Source of the DNA: Acidobacteriota bacterium
GTDB lineage: Bacteria; Acidobacteriota; Terriglobia; Bryobacterales; Bryobacteraceae
Reading direction: 5' to 3'
Length of the DNA stretch: 44,246 nt
Assembly (NCBI GenBank): GCA_018268835.1
Contig: JAFDVU010000041.1
Coordinates: forward strand, 1-44,246
The notes under the pieces were generated by a model. It did no database searches. It saw only the letters and a program-made list of their open reading frames with translations, and was not told the origin of the DNA. This document shows, piece by piece, positions 33,157 to 41,736 of this stretch (positions within the stretch are counted from its first letter, which is position 1; every line of letters starts with the position of its first letter). The translations under genes were made by a program, and so were the position numbers.

Positions 33157-34127
33157 GCGACCTTTTCTCCATTCCGCGCGCGGGCGTCCAGCACCGCGCG
33201 CATCAACTCCACCGCCTGCGCCGATTGTTCCGGCGGACAGCGGTCCGGCGCCTTACCCGCCGCGCAACACTCCACGAAATACGCGACCTCCGCCGCGTAC
33301 CCGTCCGCCGGCGTCACCGGCAGTTTCCGCTCCGCCTCCGCGAACAGCACCGGCGGCTTGCCCGCCGAGCTGAACTCCACTGTGCCGCGTTCCATCGTGA
33401 CCCGGTACTCCATGCAGAACGGGTAAGCCGGGGAATCCAGCCACCCGCCTTCCACCCCCACGGTGAACCCGTCGTAGTACAACTGCGCGTCCACCCAGTT
33501 GCCCGACCCGGTCGCGGCGATCTCGCGCGGCATGCCGAACAGCCACAGGCAGGCGTCGATGTCGTGAATCAGCAGGTCGAACACACCGCCGCCGCTTTTG
33601 GTCGAGTCCTTCAGCCAGCCGCCCCAGCCCGGCTGCGAGCTGCGCCGCTCGAAGGATGCCGACCGCACCGCGCCGAGTCCAGCCATCGCCTCCTTCAGCG
33701 CCACGTACTCCGGCAGGAAGCGCAGCACCTGCGCGCACATCAGCAGCCGTCCGGATTCACGCGCCGCGGCGATCATCCGCCGCGCCCCGGCGCCGTCCAG
33801 CGCCATCGGCTTCTCCACCAGTACGTGCTTTCCCGCACGCAGCGCCGCGATGGCGGTCTCTTCGTGCAGGAAGGTCGGCAGGCAGATGTCCACCGCCTCG
33901 ATCTCCGGATCGGCCAGCAGGTCGGGAATGTGACGGTACGGTTTCACGCCGGTGAAATCGAACACCTGTCCCGGACCGCCCAGGTTCCCCTGCACCGAAC
34001 TCAGGTCTCCGGTCAATTGTTTTTCGACATCGGAACAGACTGCCACCAGCTTCGCGCCCGCCAACTGTGTGAGCGCCCGCACGTGCATGCTGCCCATGAA
34101 GCCTAGTCCCAGTACGGCTGTTTTCAT
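33138..34127 (-). CDS. Gfo/Idh/MocA family oxidoreductase
   Basis: A 329-residue NAD(P)-dependent sugar or cyclitol dehydrogenase. The Rossmann motif is VLGLGFMGSMH (residues 4-14) and the catalytic Lys lies in VLVEKPMA. The C-terminal domain has GGGVFDLLIHDIDACLWLFG, with the His/Asp region used in substrate binding. AGGGA lies six bases before the ATG at 34127. It is the first gene of a pair with the overlapping isomerase gene. The substrate cannot be read. Confidence 0.9.
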   Translation of the reverse strand: MKTAVLGLGFMGSMHVRALTQLAGAKLVAVCSDVEKQLTGDLSSVQGNLGGPGQVFDFTGVKPYRHIPDLLADPEIEAVDICLPTFLHEETAIAALRAGKHVLVEKPMALDGAGARRMIAAARESGRLLMCAQVLRFLPEYVALKEAMAGLGAVRSASFERRSSQPGWGGWLKDSTKSGGGVFDLLIHDIDACLWLFGMPREIAATGSGNWVDAQLYYDGFTVGVEGGWLDSPAYPFCMEYRVTMERGTVEFSSAGKPPVLFAEAERKLPVTPADGYAAEVAYFVECCAAGKAPDRCPPEQSAQAVELMRAVLDARARNGEKVACGNRE

Positions 34128-34176
34128 AGTGAATCCCTGATCTTACCAGCGAAATGCCGCCGATAGAAAATTTAGA

Positions 34177-34207
34177 TTGGACCCCCCTCGGAAGGGCCTT
34201 CTACACT
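34177..34207 (+). promoter_or_regulatory. Promoter for the GAF-ANTAR gene
   Basis: TTGGAC (34177-34182), a 19-base spacer and TACACT (34202-34207). The GTG at 34214 lies six bases beyond the -10, so the message would be leaderless. A start at the ATG 34154 would lie upstream of this promoter. Confidence 0.4.
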
Positions 34208-34213
34208 GAAACT

Positions 34214-35446
34214 GTGCCCGTGATGGAAGGTAAATCCCAAGTCGAATTGCTGCACCAGATCAGCAATATTGTCAGCTCCAATCAGTCGCTGGAGAAAATG
34301 CTCCAGCAACTGATCAATCTGGCGGTGGATGTCACCTCCTGCGACGCCTGCCTGGTGTACCTGGTGGACCGGCACCGCAAGGAGATCGTGCTGCGCGGAT
34401 CGCAGTTGCCGCACGCCAGGGAGATCGGCCACATCCGCATGAAGATGGGCGAAGGCATCACCGGCTGGGTGGCGCAGAACAAGAGCATCGTGGCGCTGGG
34501 ATCCAACGCCGCCGCCGACGCGCGCTTCAAGAGCTTTCAAAAGTTGCAGGAAGATACGTACGAGGCGTTCCTCTCCGTGCCGCTGGTGAGCGACGGCGAA
34601 CTGGTCGGCGTCATCAACTTCCACCACAAGGCGCCGCACGCTCACTCGCAGGAAGAAGTCGCGCTGGTCAGCTTCCTGGGCGAGCAGATGGGCGGCGCGC
34701 TCGGCAAGGCGGCTCTCGCCGAACGCAGCGAGCGGGCGGCCAAACGCATGGAAGCCCTCGCCGGACTGGCCGAGCAGATCAACGAAAAGAACTACCTCGA
34801 CCGCATCCTGCAAACCATCGCGGAAATGGTCGCCGACAAGCTCGATTCGCCGGTGTGCAGCATCATGCTGGTGGACGAGGACCGCAAGGAACTCGTGGTT
34901 TCGGCCGCGCGCTGCTCGAGCGAAGATTACCTGCACCGCATGCCCATCAAGGTGGATGATTCGCTGATCGGCCGCGTGGTGCGCGAAGGCGCCCCGATCA
35001 TCATTCCCAACGTGCTCGAGGAGAAGCAGTACCGCTACCCCGAGCTTGCCCGCAAGACCGGTCTGGCGTCGCTGCTTTCGGTGCCCATGATGACACGCGA
35101 CGTGGCCATCGGGACCATCAACATCTACACGCGCGAGATCCACGAATTCACCGAGGACGAAATCGGTTTCGTGAAGGTTGTGGCCAGCCAGGCGGCCATC
35201 GCCATCGATAACGCCCGCCTGATGGCGGAAACGCTCGAGGCCAAGCGCGCGCTGGAGATCCGCAAGATCGTCGAGCGTGCCAAGGGCATCCTGCAGGCCA
35301 AATACGGGATCACAGAAGAAGACTCGTATCTAAAGCTCCGCAACGAGAGCCGCCGCCTGCGCCGCCCGATGCGCGAACTCGCCGAAGCCATCATCCTCGC
35401 CGACGAACTCGAAAAGCAGCGCTCCACTCCCGCCAGACCCGAGTAA
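34214..35446 (+). CDS. GAF-GAF-ANTAR regulator, probable RNA-binding antiterminator
   Basis: A 410-residue cytoplasmic protein. The first GAF domain spans about residues 15-165 (LEKMLQQLINLAVDVTSCDA ... MKMGEGITGWVAQNKSIVAL) and the second about 190-340 (LDRILQTIAEMVADKLDSPV ... DSLIGRVVREGAPIII). The C-terminal helices from about 345 (IRKIVERAKGILQAKYGITE ... LRNESRRLRRPMRELAEAII) match an ANTAR domain, which binds paired RNA hairpins to prevent termination. The gene lacks a response-regulator domain, so it may sense small molecules directly through GAF. The start is uncertain: GTG 34214 is chosen because a -10 (TACACT) ends six bases before it; ATG 34154 and ATG 34223 are alternatives. The RNA target is unknown. 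Confidence 0.87.
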   Translation: MPVMEGKSQVELLHQISNIVSSNQSLEKMLQQLINLAVDVTSCDACLVYLVDRHRKEIVLRGSQLPHAREIGHIRMKMGEGITGWVAQNKSIVALGSNAAADARFKSFQKLQEDTYEAFLSVPLVSDGELVGVINFHHKAPHAHSQEEVALVSFLGEQMGGALGKAALAERSERAAKRMEALAGLAEQINEKNYLDRILQTIAEMVADKLDSPVCSIMLVDEDRKELVVSAARCSSEDYLHRMPIKVDDSLIGRVVREGAPIIIPNVLEEKQYRYPELARKTGLASLLSVPMMTRDVAIGTINIYTREIHEFTEDEIGFVKVVASQAAIAIDNARLMAETLEAKRALEIRKIVERAKGILQAKYGITEEDSYLKLRNESRRLRRPMRELAEAIILADELEKQRSTPARPE

Positions 35447-35522
35447 TTCGTCCGCACAGCCCCGAAGCATTATCCGTGTGAATCCGCTGCCAAAACCCAT
35501 GGCCGGACCGCGGAACGCACAC

Positions 35523-35566
35523 AAAAAAGCCGGCCTCCCTCCTGCTGGAGGAAAGCCGGCTTTGAC
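35523..35566 (-). terminator. Strong intrinsic terminator of the TonB-receptor unit
   Basis: AAAGCCGGC (35526-35534) pairs with GCCGGCTTT (35555-35563), with an inner CCTCC/GGAGG stem around TGCT. Read on the minus strand the stem is followed by a run of six T (35528-35523). It lies 15-58 bases after the receptor stop at 35581, so it ends the leftward unit. Confidence 0.85.
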
Positions 35567-35580
35567 AGGGTCGCGCCGGA

Positions 35581-38500
35581 TCAGAAGAACAACCGGACAC
35601 CCAACTGCATCATCCTGGCGAAGTTCACCTGCGAGGTGATCCGCCCGAACGACCCCGATCCATACGACACGTTGGGAGCCGCGAACATGGGCGTATTGAA
35701 TGCGTTCAAGGCCTCCGCCCGGAACTGCCCTTTGAACTTCTCCATGATGCTGAAGCTCTTGAACAGGGACAGGTCCCAGTTCGCCTGTCCGGGGCCGCGC
35801 ATCCCGAGTGTCCGCGAGACGTTGCCGAACGCATACCGCGGTGTCGTCGTGAAGGCGGCTGCGTTGATGTAGTTGCTCAGCCGGTCTTCGAGCGCCCCGC
35901 TGGTCGCGGCCGAAACGCCCGTCGCCATCGGGCGCTGGCTCGCATACCCGAACACCGAATTGTTGTTGGTCGCCTGCGTGATCTGTAGCGGGAATCCGGA
36001 CTGGTAGACCGAGATCGCGTTGATGCTCCATCCGCCGGCCAGGGCATCCATCGCGCGCCCGGTCAGCATCTTCTTCCCATTGCCGAAGGGCAGCTCATAC
36101 GTGAACCCGGTGGACCACCGCAGCGGGCTGTCCACGTTCGACAGGCTGTACTCGCTCGCCATATCGTAGGGATTCTGCGGGCCCGCCGCGCCGCCGTTGA
36201 GGAAGTTCCCGGCGCCGCCCGAACTCGCGTCGTAGTTGCGCGACCACGTGAAGGTCGAGAGGAAGGTCAGCCCGGCGCTCATCCGCTTCTGCGCCTTCGC
36301 CACCAGCGAATCGTAGCGCGCGTGGCTCTGGTCGCTGAACATGTAGTTGATGGCGCCGAACGTGGGAAACGGCAGCAGCAACTGTACCTGGCTCACCGTG
36401 GCTCCGCCGATCACGCCCGCGCCGCCGTGCCCGTAGAACGGATTTGCCACCGTCGCGGTCAGCGACGAGCCCTGCGAAAGCAGCGCCGGATTCAGGGCGT
36501 TGATGTTGATGTTCGCCGTCGACTGCGTCAGGTGGGACGAGTGCGACCCCACGTACCCCACCTCGATCGCCACGCCGAACGGCAACTGCCGCTGCACGTC
36601 GATGGAGTACTGTTGCACGCGCGGCGATTTCGAATTCGGATCGATGATCGAGAGCGCCTGCCCGATTCCCGTCAGGTCGCCCAGCGTGCTCCCGGTGGGC
36701 CGCGCCACGCCGCCCGGGAAGGGATTCGTCAGCGAATTCGCGGGCGTGGCGTTGCCGTCGTTGGATGCCACGTAGCTCGAAGTAGCCGTGTAGCCAGGGG
36801 GGTTGTAGGGCGCGCCGATCGCGAACTGCGGCGCCCAGAAGAGTCCGTAGCCGCCGCGAATCGTGGTATTCGGCGTCACCTGCCATGCCACGCCCACGCG
36901 CGGTGCGAACTTGTTCATGTTCGGATTGCCCACATGAATCCCGTTGCCGTTCACCCCGGCGAACTCCACTACGCCCTTCGGCAGGATGCCGCTCACGTTG
37001 GCCGCCAGAGGATTCACCGTCCGCGTGTCGAAGCCCACAACCAGGTGGTTGGCGCTCTCCTGCAGACCGTACTCGCGCTCCCAGCGCAGCCCCAGGTTCA
37101 CGGTAAGGGAGCGCGTGATGCGGATATCGTCCTGGAAGTACGCGCCGTAGTAATCGGCGAACTCGACCAGTTTCGTCGGCAGGTAGCCGGTGCCCGCCGC
37201 CGGCGCGCCCAGCAGCATGTCCGCGAGGTCCGCGCCGCTGGCGCCGGCCGAACTCAAGGGCGTGGATCGCGTGAAGACTCCGTTAAACGTGAACGCGCCG
37301 GCCGAGTTGGAAAAGTCGTTGCCGTCCGCGTGGATGCGCCGGTAGTCGAAGCCGCCTTTCAGGCTGTGCCTGCCTTGGTACCTGGCAATGCCCGCAGAAA
37401 AGTTCTTCGAGTCATGCACGTAGAACGAATTGCTGTTCGTCCCCAGGCTGTACTGCGACGTCATCGAGACATTGGGGAACGTCGGCGATGCCACGCTCGC
37501 GATAAACGACGGATCGAACCCGAGACTCGCCAGGTTGTAACCCTGGCTCACCTGGTAGCTGTAGTTCGGGAAGCGGTTGAACCCGTACCGCACCGTCATC
37601 ACGGTAGTCGGCGAGATGGTCAGGATGTTGTTGAACTGCGTCGCGTCCACCCGGCGCTGCAAGCGCCACTGGTCGGGGGAGGAGACGGTCGGGAACCACG
37701 TGTTGCCGGGTTCCAGCGAGAAGTAGCGCACGTAGCTCAGGCTTGCGCGCCAGAAGCGCGTGAGTTCATGGTCCAGTTTCGCCGTCTTCTGCGACGCGCG
37801 CGATGCCAACATCGCTGCCGTCGTCAGGTTCGGCGCGCCGTAGTACGCCGCGGTCGTCTGCGGGAGCACGTAGGTTGCCGCCATCGCCGCGCCCACCCGG
37901 TTGATGCGGCCGGCCGGAATCACATTGCCCGCGAACGGCTGCCGCGTGCAGTTTCCGCCCGAGCACACCGTGGTCAATGGGTCGTAGATGATGTTGAGCC
38001 CGCCGCTCTTGGCGAGGCTCTTCGAAAAGTCGCCGCTGCGTTCGAGCGCCGTCGGGGTGCTGAACTGGCTCGAGTTCGACTGCGTATCGTCGTACCCTTC
38101 CCACGCCAGCCAGAAGAACGTCTTATTCTTGCCGTTATACAGCTTCGGCACCCGCACCACGCCGCCGAAACTCGCGCCGAACGTGCGGTTCGGCTGGTCC
38201 GGCAGTCCGATTCCCGCGGCGTTGTTGAAGAAGTTGTTGGCCGCCCAACTGGTTTGCCGCATGCTCCCGAAGAGGCTGCCGTGGTACTCGTTGGTGCCCG
38301 ATTTCAGGTAGGTGTTGAACATGCCGCCGCCGGTCCGCGCCATCTCCGCGTCGTAGGTGTTCGACTGCACCTTCACTTCCTGCACCGCCTCCAGCGTCGG
38401 GATGATCATCGCCCGGTTGGCCGCGTCCGTGATCGGAATGCCGTCCAGCAGGTAGTTGTTCCCGCGCACGGGACCGCCCGCGATCGTGATCTGCGAAGAT

Positions 38501-39024
38501 CCGCTCTGGTCCTGCATGCGGTTGTAGTGCGGATCGCCGACCGGCGTCACGTTCTGCGCCAGCTTGGACATCATGAAGGGATTGCGCCCCAGGTTCGGCA
38601 GGTCGATCAGTTGCTGGTGGTCCAGCACCTGCCCCTGCGAGGCGTTCGACGCTTCGATCAGCGGAACCTCCTCGGTGACCTGCACGCTCTCGCTCACCGC
38701 GCCGACTTCCATCTTCAGGTCGAGCGAGACGAACTGCTGGGTGGCGACGATCACGTGCTGACGGTCGATCTTCTTGAACCCGGGTGCCTCCACGGAGATC
38801 GTGTAGGTCGCCGGCACCACCTGCGCGAAGCTGTAGGCGCCCTCCGAATTGGACAGGGTGGCGCGGACGGCGCCGCTCGCTTCGTCGGTCAGCGATACCT
38901 TGGCGGTGGCGATCGCCGCTCCGCCGGGATCCACGACCGCTCCCCGCACCCCGCCCAGATATGACTGCGCCCAGAGCGACGCGCTTACGGACAACAATAC
39001 CCCTATAGCGATGTGCAGCTTCAT
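35581..39024 (-). CDS. TonB-dependent receptor-like outer membrane protein with carboxypeptidase-regulatory-like domain (Oar type)
   Basis: An 1147-residue protein. A signal peptide (KLHIAIGVLLSVSASLWAQ) is followed by a carboxypeptidase-regulatory-like beta domain at about 20-110 (GGVRGAVVDPGGAAIATAKV ... EGAYSFAQVVPATYTISVEA). A plug-like region follows with QVLDHQQLIDLPNLGRNPF and a run around YLLDGIPITDAANR. The rest is a large beta barrel, ending LGVRLFF with the terminal Phe used for barrel insertion. A clear GAGGAG lies ahead of the ATG. This acidobacterial family is usually linked to uptake of large or sparse substrates; the ligand is unknown. It follows a SulP transporter by 48 bases. 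Confidence 0.9.
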   Translation of the reverse strand: MKLHIAIGVLLSVSASLWAQSYLGGVRGAVVDPGGAAIATAKVSLTDEASGAVRATLSNSEGAYSFAQVVPATYTISVEAPGFKKIDRQHVIVATQQFVSLDLKMEVGAVSESVQVTEEVPLIEASNASQGQVLDHQQLIDLPNLGRNPFMMSKLAQNVTPVGDPHYNRMQDQSGSSQITIAGGPVRGNNYLLDGIPITDAANRAMIIPTLEAVQEVKVQSNTYDAEMARTGGGMFNTYLKSGTNEYHGSLFGSMRQTSWAANNFFNNAAGIGLPDQPNRTFGASFGGVVRVPKLYNGKNKTFFWLAWEGYDDTQSNSSQFSTPTALERSGDFSKSLAKSGGLNIIYDPLTTVCSGGNCTRQPFAGNVIPAGRINRVGAAMAATYVLPQTTAAYYGAPNLTTAAMLASRASQKTAKLDHELTRFWRASLSYVRYFSLEPGNTWFPTVSSPDQWRLQRRVDATQFNNILTISPTTVMTVRYGFNRFPNYSYQVSQGYNLASLGFDPSFIASVASPTFPNVSMTSQYSLGTNSNSFYVHDSKNFSAGIARYQGRHSLKGGFDYRRIHADGNDFSNSAGAFTFNGVFTRSTPLSSAGASGADLADMLLGAPAAGTGYLPTKLVEFADYYGAYFQDDIRITRSLTVNLGLRWEREYGLQESANHLVVGFDTRTVNPLAANVSGILPKGVVEFAGVNGNGIHVGNPNMNKFAPRVGVAWQVTPNTTIRGGYGLFWAPQFAIGAPYNPPGYTATSSYVASNDGNATPANSLTNPFPGGVARPTGSTLGDLTGIGQALSIIDPNSKSPRVQQYSIDVQRQLPFGVAIEVGYVGSHSSHLTQSTANININALNPALLSQGSSLTATVANPFYGHGGAGVIGGATVSQVQLLLPFPTFGAINYMFSDQSHARYDSLVAKAQKRMSAGLTFLSTFTWSRNYDASSGGAGNFLNGGAAGPQNPYDMASEYSLSNVDSPLRWSTGFTYELPFGNGKKMLTGRAMDALAGGWSINAISVYQSGFPLQITQATNNNSVFGYASQRPMATGVSAATSGALEDRLSNYINAAAFTTTPRYAFGNVSRTLGMRGPGQANWDLSLFKSFSIMEKFKGQFRAEALNAFNTPMFAAPNVSYGSGSFGRITSQVNFARMMQLGVRLFF

Positions 39025-39072
39025 GATTGACTCCTCTTTTTTGAAGTGACCCCGACCCCTCGGGGCATCCCG

Positions 39073-40359
39073 TTACGGAACCTGCAAATCCGGAATCCCC
39101 TGCTCCGGACGAATCCACCGAACCCATGCGTAGCGCGCCACGTACACGGCGCATCCGATCGCCACCGCCAGCACCGCGTTCACCGCCAGCACCCCGAAGG
39201 CGGTGATCAGAAACGCGGCGGCGTCCGTGCGGCTCATCTTCGCCAGGCGACGCCAGGCGCTCCAGTCCAGGAGGCACAAGCCCATCCACGCGGTCACGCC
39301 CGCGAGCGCGGGCAGCGGGATCCGGGCCACCAATCCCGCGCCGAACCAGAGCATCGCAGCCAGGAAGACGGCGTGCGAGATATTCGCCAGCCGGGTGCTT
39401 CCGCCGCAGCGCACTACCGCCAGGCTGCGCGCGGGAATCCCGACGCTCAAGGGAGCGCCGAACATGCCGGCGAAGACGTTGGCGATGCCGTAAGCCCCCA
39501 GTTCGGCGTCGGCGTCGGAGATCCGCATCCGGCGATGCCGGCCGCGGAAGTGCTCCACCACGCGCGAGGTGATCAAGATATTGACGCTCGAAACGAACGC
39601 GAGGCCGAAGGCCGAAGGCAGCACCGTCAGCACGTCCTGCGGCCGCCAGGAGAATCCCACGAACGGCGGCAGCGTCGCCGGCAGTTGTCCGATCTCTTTT
39701 TCGTGCACACCGAGCACCCGCGCGATCACGGCCGCCGCCAGTACTCCCAATAGCGGCGCCGGCGCTTTTGGCGACCAGCGCGCAGTCAGCGTCGCCCCCA
39801 CGATCACTGCCAACCCCAGCAGCAGCGGCACCGCGCGCGTGTCGCCCGCGTGTTGCATTACCGCGGCCAGTTGCCCCAGGGTCGATCCGGCCGAATGCGT
39901 CGCCGGCGACTCCACTCCCAGAATGACGTCCAGTTGCGACACGAGCATCATCCCGCCGATCCCGCACGAAAAGCCTGTGACCACGGCGTGCGGCACCTTC
40001 GAGATGTGGCGGCCGAGCCGGATCACGCAGAACCCCATCATGATCACGCTGGCCACGATCGAAACTTTCGCGGCGCCGCCGACGCCCTGTCCCCGCACCG
40101 CCAGGGCGATGAAGGGAACGGTCGCGCTCGCCGTGCCCCCGATCAGCACCGGGTTGCGCCCGAGCAACGCGATCACCGGCGCCGTCAGGATGGACGTGAA
40201 CACGCCCAGCACCGGCGGCAGGCCCATCAGCGAGGCCATGGCAAGACCGTAGGGCAGCGCGATCAGTGCCGCGATCACGCCGCCCGAACAGTCCCCAACG
40301 AAGCCGGCCCACCCATAACCGGCTCCCCTCCGCAATAGTTTCCGTGCGGCCAGTGTCAA
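39073..40359 (-). CDS. SulP-family inorganic anion transporter lacking a STAS domain
   Basis: A 428-residue inner-membrane protein with about 10-14 hydrophobic segments. SulP features include ALIALPYGLAMASLMGLPPV (TM1), ALLGRNPVLIGGTASATVPF and GAYGIANVFAGMFGAPLSVG. SulP proteins usually move sulfate, bicarbonate or similar anions. The C-terminal STAS domain is missing, as the protein ends soon after the last membrane segment. The start is chosen as TTG at 40359, which overlaps the aminotransferase stop (TTGA) and has AAGGTGA six bases upstream; no ATG is suitably placed. The substrate is not known. Confidence 0.85.
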   Translation of the reverse strand: MTLAARKLLRRGAGYGWAGFVGDCSGGVIAALIALPYGLAMASLMGLPPVLGVFTSILTAPVIALLGRNPVLIGGTASATVPFIALAVRGQGVGGAAKVSIVASVIMMGFCVIRLGRHISKVPHAVVTGFSCGIGGMMLVSQLDVILGVESPATHSAGSTLGQLAAVMQHAGDTRAVPLLLGLAVIVGATLTARWSPKAPAPLLGVLAAAVIARVLGVHEKEIGQLPATLPPFVGFSWRPQDVLTVLPSAFGLAFVSSVNILITSRVVEHFRGRHRRMRISDADAELGAYGIANVFAGMFGAPLSVGIPARSLAVVRCGGSTRLANISHAVFLAAMLWFGAGLVARIPLPALAGVTAWMGLCLLDWSAWRRLAKMSRTDAAAFLITAFGVLAVNAVLAVAIGCAVYVARYAWVRWIRPEQGIPDLQVP

Positions 40360-41501
40360 GCCATCACCTTGAGGAACGCCGTCTTGAACTTGTTCATCTC
40401 CTCCTGCGTGCCGATGGAGACGCGGACGAACGTCGGCCAGCTCGGCCACACGCGACCGATATAGACCTTCTCCTTTTGCATCGCCTCGATGACTTCCCTG
40501 CCGGGCCGCTTCACGTTCACCATGAACTTGTTCGACACGCTCGGCACGTACTCGAACTTGTGCGAGTCCAGGAAGCTGAAGACGTCGGCCCGCACCCCGG
40601 CGATGATCTTGCGCCGCTCCGGCACCAGCGTCTTCGATTTCAGGCTCGCGGTGGCGCCCGCCATCCCGGTGGAAGGCAGCGCGCCCGCCGTGTAGTGCGA
40701 GATCTTCTTGAGCAGGTCCGGCCGCCCGATGGCCGCGCCCGCCCTGAGTCCGGCCATGCCGTAGATCTTCGAGAAGGTGCGCAGCACCACGAGGTCCTTG
40801 TCCCTGGCCACCAGGTCGGTGCACATCGGCGCCCCGGCGATGTGGATGTAAGCTTCGTCCAGGAGCAGGATGCTGCCAGCCGGTTTGTTCGCCAGCAGCC
40901 ACTCGATGTCTTCGCGCGGCGTCAGCGTACCGGTCGGGTTGTTTGGATTGCACACGTAGATCAGCCCGGCGTCCGGACTCGCCGCCGCCATCGCCTTCAC
41001 ATCGTGCGCGTAGGTCCGGGTGAGAGGCACGCGGATGACTTTCGAGCCGACGAACTGCGCCGCGCGTTCTCCGGCTTCATACCCCGGGTCCGCGGTCACG
41101 AAGGGCCGGGTGGGGGAGGTGAACGCCAGTACCGCCTGATGCAGGGGCGCGCTCGAACCGGCCCACGGCTGCACGTACGTGCTCTTGAGCCCTTCCTGTT
41201 CGGCCAGAACCTCCTGCATGCCGAAGGTTTCCTCGTACATGTATCGTCCGCCTTTGGCGGCCACGGCGTGGATCGCTTCCAGCGCCTCGGGACACGGCCC
41301 CAGCGGGTTCTCGTTGGCGTTGATTTTGACCGCGTCCGGCGGCATGTTGCGGACGGCGGAAAGCTGCGCCATCGCGGGCTCGTTGTAGAAGGGCAGCGCC
41401 GCCCCAGCGCTCAGCATGGCGGCGATGCGTCCGAAGGAGCGGCGCGAAAAGCCGCGTCGGATCAGGTCCTGCTTCAAATGCTCGTTGAGCTGGAAGGTCA
41501 T
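40356..41501 (-). CDS. Tat-exported PLP-dependent aminotransferase (histidinol-phosphate aminotransferase-like)
   Basis: A 381-residue fold-type I aminotransferase. The N-terminus has FSRRSFGRIAAMLSAGAALP ending in AMAQ, a twin-arginine signal, so the enzyme is probably folded with PLP and sent to the periplasm. INANENPLGPCPEAL, VCNPNNPTGT, LLLDEAYIH and RTFSKIYGMAGLRAG are the HisC-type motifs; the Lys in FSK binds PLP. A biosynthetic HisC would be cytoplasmic, so another role, such as transamination of a periplasmic amino acid, is likely. The ATG at 41501 has GAGGGG about seven bases upstream. Its stop overlaps the SulP start. Confidence 0.88.
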   Translation of the reverse strand: MTFQLNEHLKQDLIRRGFSRRSFGRIAAMLSAGAALPFYNEPAMAQLSAVRNMPPDAVKINANENPLGPCPEALEAIHAVAAKGGRYMYEETFGMQEVLAEQEGLKSTYVQPWAGSSAPLHQAVLAFTSPTRPFVTADPGYEAGERAAQFVGSKVIRVPLTRTYAHDVKAMAAASPDAGLIYVCNPNNPTGTLTPREDIEWLLANKPAGSILLLDEAYIHIAGAPMCTDLVARDKDLVVLRTFSKIYGMAGLRAGAAIGRPDLLKKISHYTAGALPSTGMAGATASLKSKTLVPERRKIIAGVRADVFSFLDSHKFEYVPSVSNKFMVNVKRPGREVIEAMQKEKVYIGRVWPSWPTFVRVSIGTQEEMNKFKTAFLKVMA

Positions 41502-41736
41502 TTCAGCACCCCTCGCGATTTCTAAATCAGGTTGTGGTGGATTTCCAGGGATCGTTCGCCCGTCCGGCAGCAAAGCCGTTTTGTGGTGTGCCGTACGCCG
41601 GCACCGCTCGTCACCGGGAGCGAACGCCGCGCCCGGAGGCGCGGTGGAAAGATGTCAGAAGAAGTTTACCAGGAAGGTTCCGTACCGTCGAATCGATTTT
41701 CTTTATCGGAGTTATGGCGCGGGCGCCCGGCCCGAA

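Noticed and set aside
36322..38964. 880-codon open frame opposite the TonB receptor gene
   Set aside because: Low-quality composition; the receptor on the other strand has signal peptide, plug and barrel.
39050..39065. CCCCGA/TCGGGG hairpin between the SulP and receptor genes as a terminator
   Set aside because: Short stem and no T-run on the transcribed strand, so read-through into the receptor gene is likely.
41502..41736. Gap between the ABC exporter and the aminotransferase gene
   Set aside because: Searched for genes, terminators and a clean promoter; nothing convincing beyond the aminotransferase ribosome site.
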